A DNA stretch of 16,199 nucleotides from Tessaracoccus flavescens (GCA_020741375.1 DYZF01000237.1:1-16199); one strand, 5' to 3'. Positions 1-9,817 are shown, counted from the first letter of the stretch. The notes: generated by a model not told the origin, from the sequence alone. Numbers and translations: made by a program.

Positions 1-573
1 CTGGTTCAGGATCGTGTCGATCGCGATCGTGGACTTGCCGGTCTGGCGGTCGCCGATGATCAGCTGGCGCTGGCCGCGGCCGATCGGGATCATCGCGTCG
101 ATGGCCTTGAGGCCGGTCTGCAGCGGTTCGCGGACCTCCTGGCGATCCATGACGCCGGCGGCCTGGAGCTCGAGTGCACGGCGGCCCTCGATGTCCTTGA
201 TCTCGCCGAGGCCGTCGATCGGGTTGCCCATGGCGTCGACGACGCGGCCGAGGTAGCCCTCGCCGACGGGAACCGAGAGGACGTCGCCGGTGCCGTGGAC
301 CACGGAACCTTCATCGATGCCCTCGGAATCGCCGAGGACGACGACGCCGATCTCACGCTCGTCCAGGTTGAGGGCGATGCCCAGGGTGCCGTTCTCGAAG
401 CGCAACAGCTCGTTCGCCATCGCCGAGGGGAGGCCCTCAACACGGGCGATGCCGTCACCGGAGGTCACAACGGTGCCAACCTCGGTACGGTTCGCGGCCT
501 GGGGCTCATAAGACTGGACGAATTCGTCCAGCGCGCTACGGATCTCGTCCGGACTGATGGTGAGTTCAGCCAT
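1..573 (-). CDS. atpA: ATP synthase F1 subunit alpha, N-terminal part (cut by window edge)
   Basis: Encodes the first 191 residues of the alpha subunit of F1, the non-catalytic nucleotide-binding partner of beta in the cytoplasmic head of ATP synthase. The reading frame is open to base 1, so the gene continues outside the window. The protein begins [19 protein letters not shown], has the beta-barrel region at about residues 25-95 ([17 protein letters not shown]) and the Walker A loop GDRQTGKS at about residues 174-181, near the left edge. The ATG at 573-571 is preceded by AGGAAAG about 8 nt upstream. It lies 17 bp after the delta gene, the normal H-A order of bacterial atp operons. Identity is certain; only the 3' part is missing. 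Confidence 0.96.
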   Translation of the reverse strand, partial: MAELTISPDEIRSALDEFVQSYEPQAANRTEVGTVVTSGDGIARVEGLPSAMANELLRFENGTLGIALNLDEREIGVVVLGDSEGIDEGSVVHGTGDVLSVPVGEGYLGRVVDAMGNPIDGLGEIKDIEGRRALELQAAGVMDRQEVREPLQTGLKAIDAMIPIGRGQRQLIIGDRQTGKSTIAIDTILNQ

Positions 574-590
574 TGCTTTTCTTTCCTGCT

Positions 591-1388
591 TTACAAGTTG
601 ATGAGCTGCCGGCGGGCTTGCTCAAGCCGCCCTGCAACAGTTGATTCGATTACGTCGTCGTCGATCGCAACGCTCATCCCACCCAGCACCGAGGGGTCAA
701 CCTCGATCTGCAGGGAGACTGGCGCACCGACCTGAGTCTCGAGAGCCGCCTTGAGGCGAGAGACCCGGGCGTCGTCCAACGGACGGGCAACCTTGACCCG
801 AGCGATCTTCTCGCCGGTCAGGTCGGCCGCCATCTGAAGATAGGACGCGACAGTGGTGGTGAAATTGCGCTGGCGCGCCTTGACCGCACGGCTCGCCAGC
901 GTCTCCGTGGCCGGAGCCACCTTGCCGTTGATGAGCTTGGAAACCAAGGTCTGCTTGCCGTCGACAGGGAGCGCCTTGTTCCGGAGCGTGCCCTGCAGTT
1001 CAGGATTGCCGTCGACGGTGGTGAGCACCGTGTACAGCTCCTGAATCACTCGGGCGAGTGATCCATCCCGCTGAGCCTGCTGCAGCGCGAGGCGAATGCC
1101 CTGACGCTCCAAGCCGCCGACGAGATCGGAGCCACTGCCCCACGGCTTCTGGACAACCGCGCCGAGGACAGCCACGGCCGCCTCCGACACCTTGCCGCCG
1201 AAGAGACGCTTGGCCAATCCTGCCCGCGACTCATCGGTCGCCGACGGATCCGACAAGGAACGACGCAGCCTCGGCTGACCGTCGAGGACATCGACGACCG
1301 CGAACAGCTCGGCAGAGGTGGCGGCATCAGTGGCGATGCCGTCCACCGCAGTGTCGAGACCAGTGAGTGCAGCGTCGCGTGCCATCAT
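591..1388 (-). CDS. atpH: ATP synthase F1 subunit delta
   Basis: Delta subunit (OSCP family), which sits on top of F1 and joins it to the peripheral b-subunit stalk. The protein has 265 residues, clearly longer than the roughly 177 of E. coli; a long delta is typical of Actinobacteria. The C-terminal part shows the family signature, with [35 protein letters not shown] split around residues 200-235 and a conserved [23 protein letters not shown] end. Unlike in mycobacteria, it is not fused to a second b-like segment: no N-terminal membrane helix is visible. The start is a tandem ATGATG; the first ATG overlaps the atpF stop by 4 bp (ATGA) and the second by 1 bp, so translational coupling with atpF is likely. 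Either ATG could be used. Confidence 0.94.
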   Translation of the reverse strand: MMARDAALTGLDTAVDGIATDAATSAELFAVVDVLDGQPRLRRSLSDPSATDESRAGLAKRLFGGKVSEAAVAVLGAVVQKPWGSGSDLVGGLERQGIRLALQQAQRDGSLARVIQELYTVLTTVDGNPELQGTLRNKALPVDGKQTLVSKLINGKVAPATETLASRAVKARQRNFTTTVASYLQMAADLTGEKIARVKVARPLDDARVSRLKAALETQVGAPVSLQIEVDPSVLGGMSVAIDDDVIESTVAGRLEQARRQLINL

Positions 1389-1942
1389 CGGGCCTGACCT
1401 GCCGACTCGAGGTCAGCCAAGAAGCGGTCGATGGTGCGCATGGCGCGCTCGTCGTCGGTCAAGGACTCGCCGACGATCTTGCCAGCGAGAGTGGTGGCCA
1501 TGCCGCCCACTTCACCGCGCAGTTCCTGAACCAACTGTCCACGCTCAGCCTCAAGCTGTGCGCGACCGGCTTCCAGGATTCGCAGGGATTCCTTGCTTGC
1601 CTTATCGCGGGCCTCGGCCAGGATGGTGGCCGACTGGTTCTTCGCGTCCTCACGGATGCGCGCCGCCTCTTCACGAGCAGCTGCAAGCTGATCGTTGTAT
1701 TCGGCGAGCGCCGCTTCCGCCTTGGCCTCGGCAGCTGCAGCGCGCTGCATGCCGCCTTCGATCTTGTTGGATCGCTCTTCGTACATCTTCTCGAAGGCCG
1801 GTACGACGACCTTCCACATGATGAGGAAGATGATCAGCATCAAGATGATGCCGGTGATGATCTCAGACCAGTAGTGGGGCGCGAGAGGACCTAGCGGTCC
1901 GCTGAGGCCGCCTTCGAGCAGCACCCCGATGTTGGGGACCAT
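1385..1942 (-). CDS. atpF: ATP synthase Fo subunit b
   Basis: Subunit b forms the peripheral stalk that holds F1 still against the rotating c-ring. The 185-residue protein has one hydrophobic segment at about residues 27-49 (IITGIILMLIIFLIMWKVVVPAF) followed by a long charged, Ala/Glu/Arg-rich helix from about residue 50 to 165, the expected dimeric coiled coil. The short N-terminal extension before the membrane helix is common in actinobacterial b subunits. The ATG at 1942-1940 lies 8 bp after the atpE stop; no strong Shine-Dalgarno is visible, so translation may be coupled to atpE. Its stop overlaps the atpH start. Confidence 0.95.
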   Translation of the reverse strand: MVPNIGVLLEGGLSGPLGPLAPHYWSEIITGIILMLIIFLIMWKVVVPAFEKMYEERSNKIEGGMQRAAAAEAKAEAALAEYNDQLAAAREEAARIREDAKNQSATILAEARDKASKESLRILEAGRAQLEAERGQLVQELRGEVGGMATTLAGKIVGESLTDDERAMRTIDRFLADLESAGQAR

Positions 1943-1950
1943 AACGCGGC

Positions 1951-2172
1951 TCAGTTCAGGACGAAGGCGAGGGCGATGGCGATAATAGCCAGAGCCTCAA
2001 CCACGGCGAAGCCGATGAACGCGGTGCTCATCATGGCGCCGCGAGCCTCGGGCTGACGCGCGGTGCCGTTGATGACGGATGCGAAGATCCAGGCGACACC
2101 GAGGGCCGGGGCGATCGTCGCGATCGCGTAGCCGATCATGTTCAGCGAGCCGTTGATCTCGAGCAGTTCCAT
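1951..2172 (-). CDS. atpE: ATP synthase Fo subunit c
   Basis: Subunit c makes the proton-driven rotor ring in the membrane. It has 73 residues in two helices (about 12-35 and 50-72) joined by the polar loop ARQPEA (R39, Q40, P41), which contacts the central stalk. The ion-binding carboxylate is E59 in GFAVVEALAII. The residues around it do not show the extra Gln and Ser/Thr ligands of sodium-type c subunits, so proton use is inferred. A good ribosome site, AAAGGAAA, lies upstream of the ATG. It is separated from atpB by 57 bp, the longest gap within the atp cluster. Confidence 0.97.
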   Translation of the reverse strand: MELLEINGSLNMIGYAIATIAPALGVAWIFASVINGTARQPEARGAMMSTAFIGFAVVEALAIIAIALAFVLN

Positions 2173-2229
2173 TAGTTTTCCTTTCGGATGGCCTCTAGTT
2201 TCGGGTTGAAATTAGAAGTCGGTTTGGTT

Positions 2230-3030
2230 TTAGTGCGCCTCGGCGATAGAGGTCGACACGTACTGGGCGGTGAGAACGGTGAAGATGTAGGCCTGCAGCG
2301 CGCCGATGAACAGCTCGAGCAGCAGGATGATGAGGCTGAAGGCGATGGAGACGCCACCGGCCACGTTGTAGAAGGTGTTGTCGGCCATGGTCAGCAGGTA
2401 GCCGCCGCCGACGACGAAAACCAACACCACGAGGTGCCCGGCGAACAGGTTGGCGAACAAACGCAGCGCCAGCGTGATGGGGCGGGTGATGAAGGTGGCC
2501 AGGAACTCCAGCGGGATGACCAGCGGCAGGAGGTAGGCGGGCACGCCGTCAGGAACGAGAGAGGCCTTGAAGAAGCCGGCGACGCCCTTCTTGTGGATGC
2601 CGGCGCCGATGTAGATCAGCCACGACAAGATGGCCAAGCCGTACGCGTAGCCGACGTTGGAGAACGTCGGGTACATGAAGAAGAAGAACTCGCCGAACCA
2701 GTTGTTCACCAGGAGGAAGGTGAACAGACCGAGCAGGTACGGCAGGTAGCGGCGAAACTCACCGTGCAGAATGTCGCGGGCGATGCCGTTGCGAACGAAC
2801 TCGTACAGGTATTCCGCGAAGAACTGGCCCTTGGAGGGCTTCAGCTTCAGCTTGCGGGAAGCGATCCACCAGAAGATGATCACCAGCGCAGCGCCGATGA
2901 TGGCCTGGAAGAACGGCTTGTTCATCCAGTCTGGAAGAACTCCCGGGAGCACCGAGAACCACTCGAAATCCTTGGTGCCGGGGGGTGTGTAACCGCCGCC
3001 GGTCTCCATCGGTAGTAGGCCCAAGATCAC
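2230..3030 (-). CDS. atpB: ATP synthase Fo subunit a
   Basis: Subunit a provides the two proton half-channels next to the c-ring. The protein of 266 residues has five to six membrane segments (about 39-57, 95-120, 126-143, 165-182, 195-215, 225-258). The essential arginine is R190 in PITLALRLFANLFAGH, and the GALQAYIFTVLTAQYV segment near residue 243 is the last-helix family signature. The start is a GTG (3030-3028) directly abutting the TAA of the upstream small gene, with GGGAG 7 nt before it. An ATG at codon 8 is a possible but less well supported start because no ribosome site precedes it. Confidence 0.95.
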   Translation of the reverse strand: MILGLLPMETGGGYTPPGTKDFEWFSVLPGVLPDWMNKPFFQAIIGAALVIIFWWIASRKLKLKPSKGQFFAEYLYEFVRNGIARDILHGEFRRYLPYLLGLFTFLLVNNWFGEFFFFMYPTFSNVGYAYGLAILSWLIYIGAGIHKKGVAGFFKASLVPDGVPAYLLPLVIPLEFLATFITRPITLALRLFANLFAGHLVVLVFVVGGGYLLTMADNTFYNVAGGVSIAFSLIILLLELFIGALQAYIFTVLTAQYVSTSIAEAH

Positions 3031-3297
3031 TTAAGCGCTCCCGTATCTCTTGATGATCAAATACACGCTGAAAATCAGGCCGAGAATGAGGCCCAATGGC
3101 AACAGCCATGTTGTCTTCAAGAAATGGTCACCGACCCAACCCAGGCCCCCGTAGAAAATCAATCCAGCGAGGATGTAGCTGAGAACCGCCATGCCGTCCT
3201 CTCGCCCTGATGGTCCAGAACGCTCTGGCTCGTCGTTGGGCTTAGGTGTGGTGGCCATCTCGGTTGCGAGCCTAGCGGAAACGGCGTGAGGTTTCAT
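3031..3297 (-). CDS. AtpZ/AtpI-like small membrane protein of the atp operon
   Basis: A small protein of up to 88 residues with two membrane helices (about 37-58 and 64-83, YILAGLIFYGGLGWVGDHF and LLPLGLILGLIFSVYLIIK). This matches the short 'F0F1-ATPase subunit, putative Ca2+/Mg2+ transporter' (AtpZ-like) family found at the head of atp operons, whose members are implicated in ATP synthase assembly or ion uptake; the precise role here is inferred. The stop abuts the GTG of atpB with no gap. The start is uncertain: ATG at 3297 (used here) and ATG at 3258 lack a ribosome site, while ATG at 3192-3190 is preceded by AGAGGA at good spacing and would give 53 residues with both helices intact. Confidence 0.75.
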   Translation of the reverse strand: MKPHAVSARLATEMATTPKPNDEPERSGPSGREDGMAVLSYILAGLIFYGGLGWVGDHFLKTTWLLPLGLILGLIFSVYLIIKRYGSA

Positions 3298-3317
3298 CTT
3301 GAGCGCTAGTCACTGGA

Positions 3318-3779
3318 CTAGTCACCGGACGATGGCGGGATGTACTCGGTGTCGTAGACCGGAACATGCTGTCTGGAGGCGACGACGACGACACCCGTCA
3401 CCCACGCCAAAACCGTTCCGGCTACGCTCAACAGCAGCCAGAGGTCCACCACGTGGGGGGCGACGAGGGGGTGTCCGAGAATGGCCCACAGGCCGGCCGC
3501 GATGCCCACAATGCGGACAGCGTAGCTGGTGAGGACCAGCCCCATCCCCTGCATGGGAGTGAGTTCGGAGGCGACAACCTCGAGCGCTTGGCCGATGGAG
3601 TAGAAGATGACCACCGCGGCGAAGCCGAGGGCCGCCGTCAGCAGCGCGTCGCGTCCCCCCACCGCGAACGCCAACCCGACGATCCCGAGCCCAACCGCGT
3701 GCCCCGCCACGAGGCCGCCGATCATCATCTCCCTGGCCCGCCTGGTGGCGGCGGTGACGGTGCGTTGGCGCTCAGTCAT
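3318..3779 (-). CDS. AtpI-like membrane protein (ATP synthase subunit I family)
   Basis: A 153-residue protein with a basic N-terminus and four predicted membrane helices (about 18-41, 46-66, 80-101 and 112-134), followed by a short polar tail ending YDTEYIPPSSGD. The size, topology and place at the head of the atp genes match the AtpI-type proteins, thought to help assembly of the c-ring. Sequence conservation in this family is poor, so the call rests mainly on context and topology. Its ATG at 3779-3777 overlaps the 3' end of the wecA-like gene by 8 bp. It is the counterpart in position of M. tuberculosis Rv1303. Confidence 0.72.
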   Translation of the reverse strand: MTERQRTVTAATRRAREMMIGGLVAGHAVGLGIVGLAFAVGGRDALLTAALGFAAVVIFYSIGQALEVVASELTPMQGMGLVLTSYAVRIVGIAAGLWAILGHPLVAPHVVDLWLLLSVAGTVLAWVTGVVVVASRQHVPVYDTEYIPPSSGD

Positions 3780-4932
3780 CCGTGTCTCCCGCCTCGTGCG
3801 CAGCGGGCGCCACGGGATACTTCGTCGATTGAACCGGCTGATACGGCGTGGATCGGACCGGCCAAATGGTCAGAACCCCGATGAGGACGACGGCTGCGGC
3901 AACCCCCCACACAGCCATGGATGTTCCCGTCAGGCCGATCACGACGAGCCCGATCGAGAAGACCGCCGACCAACCCCACATGAGCAGGACGGCGCCCCAG
4001 TGGCTGTGGCCGCGGGCGATCAGTCGGTGGTGAAGGTGCTGCTTGTCGGCGGCGAAGACGTGTTGTCCCTTCCATGTGCGCCTGACCCAGGCCAGCGTGA
4101 GGTCCAGCAGCGGCAGCGCGATGGCGGCCAGCGGAAGCAGGATGGGCAGCAGCGCCGGGAGCAGGTCGCCGGTGTTTTCCAGCACGCTGGGATCCATCTG
4201 GCCGGTGAAGGAGATGGCGCTCATGGCCATGAGCATGCCCAGCAGCATGGCCCCTGAATCGCCCATGAACATCTTGGCCGGGTGGTAGTTGTGGAAGAGG
4301 AAGCCGACGGCGATGCCGCAGGTGGCCACCGTGATGAGGCTCGCCGTCGTGGCGCGCACGAAGTCCTGTTCGTAGGCCAGGAAATAGCTGTAGCTGAAGA
4401 ACGCCCCTGAACCAATGGCGACTACGCCAGCCGCCAAGCCGTCGAGGCCGTCGACGAAGTTCACGGCATTGACGCACACGGCGATGAACAGGACCGTGAT
4501 CAAGATGCTCGTCGCCGGATCCAGCGAGATGATGCGATCCGGAAGCGGGATCCAGAAGATCCGAACGCCTCCAAGCACCGCGACCCCGGCCGCGAGCACC
4601 TGGCCCCCTAGCTTCACCAGAGCGGGCAAGTCGTACTTGTCGTCGAGCACCCCGATGGCGCAGATGATCAACGCGGCCCAGATGACCGCGGTCGCGTCAT
4701 AGCCCACGGACGCATGCCTGCCCAAGAACGGCATCTGCACCGCGAGGAAGAGCGCGATGGCAAGCCCGCCGAACATGGCGACGCCGCCGTAGTACGGGAT
4801 GGGATAGGTGTGTACGTCGCGGTTGCGGACGGTTGCGAGCGCGCCGGTTCTAACAGCAATGGTGCGGCACAGACCTGAGAACAGGTAGGTGGTGCCCACT
4901 GCCACCAGGAAGACCAGCAGATACTCGCGCAC
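3772..4932 (-). CDS. wecA: WecA-like undecaprenyl/decaprenyl-phosphate GlcNAc-1-phosphate transferase
   Basis: Integral membrane enzyme of the MraY/WecA family that transfers a sugar-1-phosphate, probably GlcNAc-1-phosphate from UDP-GlcNAc, onto a polyprenyl phosphate. This starts a cell-wall glycopolymer (arabinogalactan linker in mycobacteria; teichoic-acid-like or other glycan elsewhere). The 386 residues form about eleven helices. The family motifs are all present: DDK at 97-99 (GVLDDKYDL), NAVNFVDGLDGLA at about 155-167, FMGDSGAM at about 222-229, and the cytoplasmic HLHHR at 299-303. This HIHH-type motif fits WecA rather than MraY. The start is a GTG 10 bp after the tsaC stop, with no strong ribosome site. 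Linkage to atp genes also occurs in M. tuberculosis (Rv1302). Confidence 0.88.
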   Translation of the reverse strand: MREYLLVFLVAVGTTYLFSGLCRTIAVRTGALATVRNRDVHTYPIPYYGGVAMFGGLAIALFLAVQMPFLGRHASVGYDATAVIWAALIICAIGVLDDKYDLPALVKLGGQVLAAGVAVLGGVRIFWIPLPDRIISLDPATSILITVLFIAVCVNAVNFVDGLDGLAAGVVAIGSGAFFSYSYFLAYEQDFVRATTASLITVATCGIAVGFLFHNYHPAKMFMGDSGAMLLGMLMAMSAISFTGQMDPSVLENTGDLLPALLPILLPLAAIALPLLDLTLAWVRRTWKGQHVFAADKQHLHHRLIARGHSHWGAVLLMWGWSAVFSIGLVVIGLTGTSMAVWGVAAAVVLIGVLTIWPVRSTPYQPVQSTKYPVAPAAHEAGDTDD

Positions 4933-4942
4933 GGGTCAGGGC

Positions 4943-5716
4943 TCAGTCGTCGCTGGAGGCGTCGTCGGCGGGCTCAATCTCAGTGAGCTGCGGCTCCGAT
5001 TGCTCATCGGTGGCCGGCTCCGCCGCGGCCGCGTCCGTGTCCGTCGCTTCATCGGCGGCCGGCTCGGGAGCGGCGGGTGCCTCGATCGTCGGCACCACGG
5101 CATGGAGCTGCTCCATGCTGAGCGCCCCCAGCCGGAGGACCTTGCCCTCTGGGAAGGCTGCGAAGTCGACGATGGTGGAGGCAACTCCCCCGGCGGCCTG
5201 GCCCCCGTCGAGGTAGACGGCGACGCGATCCCCCAGCTGCTCCTGGGCGTCACCGCAGGTCACGGCTGCCGGGCTGCCGGAGACGTTGGCCGACGACACG
5301 GCCAGCGGTCCGGTCTGGCGCAAGAGTTCGCGGGTGCCGTCGTGGTCCGGCACGCGCACCGCAACGGTGCCGGCCGTCTCCCCCAGCTGCAGCCCACCCT
5401 TGGCTTGGGCCTTGACGATCAGCGTCAGGGCTCCAGGCCAGAAGGCCTTCGCCAGGCTGAAGGCCGCCTCGGGGACTTCGTCGGCGATGGCGCGAAGCAT
5501 GGACGGCTCAGCGATCAGCACCGGCGGCGGCATGTCGCGCCCCCGCTCCTTCGCGTCCAGCAGTCCCTGAACCGCGTTGGCGTCGAACGCGTCGGCGCCG
5601 ATCCCGTAGACGGTGTCCGTGGGCAACACGATGCACTTGCCGTCTCGCACAGCGGCAGCAGCCTCGATGAGAGCTGCGTCGTCGTGAAGATCAAATACGC
5701 GGGCCGTTTCAGTCAC
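4943..5716 (-). CDS. tsaC: L-threonylcarbamoyladenylate synthase (TsaC/Sua5/YrdC family)
   Basis: Makes threonylcarbamoyl-AMP from threonine, bicarbonate and ATP, the first step of the t6A37 modification of ANN-decoding tRNAs. The YrdC domain fills residues about 10-195: LPTDTVYGIGADA (31-43), the basic KERGR (56-60), WPGALTLIVKA (93-103), VAVRVPDHD (118-126) and PLAVSSANVSGSPAA (137-151). The C-terminal part (about 211-257) is a low-complexity acidic Ala/Pro/Glu/Asp tail, not the Sua5 domain, so the enzyme is YrdC-only with a disordered extension. The GTG start overlaps the prmC stop by 4 bp (GTGA). It sits in the same place as Rv1301 of M. tuberculosis. Confidence 0.9.
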   Translation of the reverse strand: MTETARVFDLHDDAALIEAAAAVRDGKCIVLPTDTVYGIGADAFDANAVQGLLDAKERGRDMPPPVLIAEPSMLRAIADEVPEAAFSLAKAFWPGALTLIVKAQAKGGLQLGETAGTVAVRVPDHDGTRELLRQTGPLAVSSANVSGSPAAVTCGDAQEQLGDRVAVYLDGGQAAGGVASTIVDFAAFPEGKVLRLGALSMEQLHAVVPTIEAPAAPEPAADEATDTDAAAAEPATDEQSEPQLTEIEPADDASSDD

Positions 5717-6570
5717 GCGTCCATCCTGCCACTAGTCGAAGGTTGCACGCCCGTGACGTACCGCGGGCGCGAGGTGAGGTCGTCGTGCGACGCAACATCG
5801 ACGAATCCGGCTTGCGTCAGCACTTCCATGGCTGCATCGGGGTGGGAATCGTCGTGCTCGGAGGCTAGAACACCGCCCGGCACCAGGAGGCGGCGCGCCA
5901 CCTGCGCGACGGTCCGGGTGGCGTCGAGGCCGTCATCGCCGGAGAACAGGGCGAGTTCCGGGTCGTGGGCGACCACGTCGTCGGGGAGGAACGCGCGGTG
6001 CGAGGTGGGGATGTAGGGCGGGTTCGCGATGACGGCGTCGACGGTGCCGTCCAGGTCACGAAAGGCCTCGGCCATGTCACCCAATCGCAGATCAACCGCC
6101 ACGTGATCGAGGTTGCGTTCGAGGTAGGCGAAAGCGTCTGGAGACAACTCGACGGCGTGCAGTTCGACCCCGCCGATCTCCCGGGCGAGCGCCGCGGTGA
6201 TGGCTCCGGAGCCGGCGCACAGTTCGACGACGCGGCGGGACGTGGCCGGACGCTGTGCCAGCGTGGTCAGGAGCCACCCCACCATTTCCTCGGTCTCGGG
6301 GCGCGGGATGAATACCCCTGGCCCCACCTCGAGGGATTCGTACCTGAAGTATGCACGTCCGGTGATGTGCTGCAACGGTTCGCCGGCCGCGCGGCGGGCG
6401 GCCAAGCGCAGGATCTCTTCTCGGTCTTCGGCCGTGACGCCATCGATTCGGATGAGCTGCGAGAGTTCGACGCCGAGCACGTGCGCCACCAACTGGCGCG
6501 CCTCGGGGCCGGGGCTCGGTGATCCGGCGCTGATCAGCAGACCAGCTACCTCACCGATGAGGTCGTTCAT
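5713..6570 (-). CDS. prmC: Peptide chain release factor N5-glutamine methyltransferase
   Basis: Uses S-adenosylmethionine to methylate the glutamine of the GGQ motif of release factors RF1 and RF2. The 285-residue protein has the N-terminal helical RF-binding domain (about 1-75, ending [13 protein letters not shown]), PRPETEEMV (90-97), the SAM-binding glycine motif [10 protein letters not shown] (115-124) and the catalytic NPPYIP (183-188). The ATG overlaps the prfA stop by 4 bp (ATGA), so enzyme and substrate are translationally coupled. Length and all motifs are normal; the C-terminal [11 protein letters not shown] is a short unconserved tail. Confidence 0.95.
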   Translation of the reverse strand: MNDLIGEVAGLLISAGSPSPGPEARQLVAHVLGVELSQLIRIDGVTAEDREEILRLAARRAAGEPLQHITGRAYFRYESLEVGPGVFIPRPETEEMVGWLLTTLAQRPATSRRVVELCAGSGAITAALAREIGGVELHAVELSPDAFAYLERNLDHVAVDLRLGDMAEAFRDLDGTVDAVIANPPYIPTSHRAFLPDDVVAHDPELALFSGDDGLDATRTVAQVARRLLVPGGVLASEHDDSHPDAAMEVLTQAGFVDVASHDDLTSRPRYVTGVQPSTSGRMDA

Positions 6571-7634
6571 CCACCCACCGCGGCGAGACGCTCAGAGAGG
6601 TCCTGCTCCGCCAGCGCGTCGAGCAGAGGGGTCAGCGCGCCCTCCAGCACAGCGTCGAGATTGTGCGCCTTGTAGCCGATGCGGTGATCGGTGATCCGGT
6701 TCTCCGGGAAGTTGTACGTGCGGATCCGCTCGGAGCGGTCGACGGTGCGCACCTGCGACTTGCGGGCGTCCGACGCGGCGGCCGCAGCCTCGGCTTCGGC
6801 GATCTGGGTGAGGCGGGCGCGCAGCATGCGCATCGCGGACTCACGGTTCTGTAGCTGGGAGCGCTCGTTCTGGCACGACACGACGGTGCCGGTGGGAAGG
6901 TGCGTGATGCGTACGGCCGAATCGGTGGTGTTCACTCCCTGACCACCGGGGCCGGACGAGCGGTAGACGTCGATGCGCAGATCGTCGTCGTTGATCTCGA
7001 TCTCGTCGGCTTCGACGTCGGGCATGACGAGTACGCCGGCGGCAGAGGTGTGGATGCGTCCCTGTGATTCGGTGACGGGCACCCGCTGCACGCGGTGCAC
7101 GCCACCTTCGAACTTCAGGCGACCGTATGGCCCGAACTCCGATGAGTTGGATCCCTTGACCGCCACGGTGATGGACTTGTAGCCGCCCAGGTCCGTCTCC
7201 TGCGAGTCCAGTACCTCGATCTTCCAGCCGATCTGCTCGGCGTACTTGGAGTACATCTTCAGCAGGTCGCCGGCGAACAGGGCGGATTCGTCGCCGCCTT
7301 CTCCGGACTTGATCTCCACGAGCGCGTCGGCGTCGTCGTTGGGGTCGCGCGGGGCCAACAGCTTCGTCAGTTTCGCGGTGGACACCTCCAGAGCAGCGTC
7401 GAGTTCAGCCACCTCGTCGGCGAAGCTTGAATCGTCGGCGGCGAGTTCCGCGGCGGCCTCACGATCGTCGGTGAGCCGCTTGAACTCCTCGATGCCCTCC
7501 ACGATCGGGCGCAGCGCAGCGTAGCGACGGCCCACCTTGCGGGAGCGTGCCATGTCCGAGTGGAGCTCCGGATCGGCCAGTTGTTGCTCCAGATCGCGGA
7601 ACTCGTCGATCAGCGGTTGGGCGTTGTCAAACAT
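6567..7634 (-). CDS. prfA: Peptide chain release factor 1
   Basis: Class I release factor that reads UAA and UAG and triggers peptide release on the ribosome. The 355 residues are the usual RF1 length. The tripeptide anticodon region reads [17 protein letters not shown], where PVT (186-188) corresponds to the RF1 PxT motif rather than RF2 SPF, and the catalytic loop [15 protein letters not shown] has GGQ at 230-232. The ATG at 7634-7632 has GAAGG 6 nt upstream. It is the first gene after the rpmE terminator and the head of the run prfA-prmC-tsaC-wecA-atp. Confidence 0.97.
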   Translation of the reverse strand: MFDNAQPLIDEFRDLEQQLADPELHSDMARSRKVGRRYAALRPIVEGIEEFKRLTDDREAAAELAADDSSFADEVAELDAALEVSTAKLTKLLAPRDPNDDADALVEIKSGEGGDESALFAGDLLKMYSKYAEQIGWKIEVLDSQETDLGGYKSITVAVKGSNSSEFGPYGRLKFEGGVHRVQRVPVTESQGRIHTSAAGVLVMPDVEADEIEINDDDLRIDVYRSSGPGGQGVNTTDSAVRITHLPTGTVVSCQNERSQLQNRESAMRMLRARLTQIAEAEAAAAASDARKSQVRTVDRSERIRTYNFPENRITDHRIGYKAHNLDAVLEGALTPLLDALAEQDLSERLAAVGG

Positions 7635-7668
7635 GGGTGCCTTCGGTTGGGAGATCGTGCCAATAAAA

Positions 7669-7709
7669 AACGGACGTCGGGCGGGCTACTGCCCACACCC
7701 GACGTCCGT
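7669..7709 (-). terminator. Rho-independent terminator of rpmE
   Basis: A perfect 12-bp stem, ACGGACGTCGGG at 7670-7681 pairing with CCCGACGTCCGT at 7698-7709, encloses a 16-nt loop that can itself form a GGGC/GCCC pairing. On the minus strand the stem is followed directly by TTTTTTAT, a proper U-tract. It begins 8 nt after the rpmE stop codon and ends about 35 nt before the prfA ATG, so it separates rpmE from the prfA unit or makes that unit depend on read-through. Confidence 0.92.
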
Positions 7710-7717
7710 CGTGAAAG

Positions 7718-7924
7718 CTACTTCTTGGCGTAACGCTTCTCGAAGCGAGCGACGCGGCCACCGGTGTCAAGAATCTTCTGCTTGCCGGTGTAGAACGGGT
7801 GGCACTCGGCGCACACGTCAGCGCTGAGGTCGCCCTTCTTGCTGGTGCTACGCGTGGTGAACGAGTTGCCGCAGGTGCAGTGGACCTGGGTCTCGATGTA
7901 TTCAGGGTGGATGCCCTGCTTCAT
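7718..7924 (-). CDS. rpmE: 50S ribosomal protein L31, zinc-binding (C+) form
   Basis: Small ribosomal protein at the central protuberance, bridging the subunits. It has 68 residues with the zinc ribbon cysteines C16 and C18 (CTC) and C38 and C41 (CAEC), which marks the C+ form rather than the zinc-free paralogue made under zinc starvation. Other family signatures are MKQGIHPEY at the start and [22 protein letters not shown] at the end. A strong ribosome site, GAGGAG, lies 6 nt before the ATG. The gene lies alone between rho and a strong terminator and so is probably expressed as its own short mRNA. Confidence 0.97.
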   Translation of the reverse strand: MKQGIHPEYIETQVHCTCGNSFTTRSTSKKGDLSADVCAECHPFYTGKQKILDTGGRVARFEKRYAKK

Positions 7925-7956
7925 GGTTTCTCCTCAAAGGTAGGCCGGGTCGCTTT

Positions 7957-7973
7957 CGGCCCTGGCTGGGCCG
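7957..7973 (-). other. Stem-loop in the rpmE leader
   Basis: CGGCCC and GGGCCG form a 6-bp perfect stem with a 5-nt loop about 32 nt before the rpmE ATG. It could be a leader structure for L31 control, but no family match can be claimed. Confidence 0.3.
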
Positions 7974-8003
7974 TGGAGTGCGCGTGAACCGGCGCGACTA
8001 TCT

Positions 8004-8032
8004 ATTTTGCCCCGCCGGGCCAACATTTCCAA
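8004..8032 (-). promoter_or_regulatory. Candidate promoter for rpmE
   Basis: On the minus strand TTGGAA (8032-8027) is followed after exactly 17 nt by CAAAAT (8009-8004), each matching four of six consensus bases of a housekeeping sigma site. The predicted start is near 7997 and gives a leader of about 70 nt. It overlaps the rho 3' stem-loop. Pattern match only. Confidence 0.35.
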
Positions 8033-8047
8033 GTTGACCCGCGCGGG
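8011..8047 (-). terminator. Stem-loop after rho, without U-tract
   Basis: Starting 6 nt after the rho stop, the minus strand can form a 14-bp stem: CCCGC (8047-8043), one bulged G, CGGGTCAAC (8041-8033), an 8-nt loop, then GTTGGCCCG (8024-8016) and GCGGG (8015-8011), with one G-U pair. No U-tract follows (GCAAAATAG). Such U-less hairpins are proposed terminators in actinobacteria; it could also stabilise the rho 3' end. Confidence 0.45.
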
Positions 8048-8053
8048 TGGTGC

Positions 8054-9817
<1,764 letters not shown>

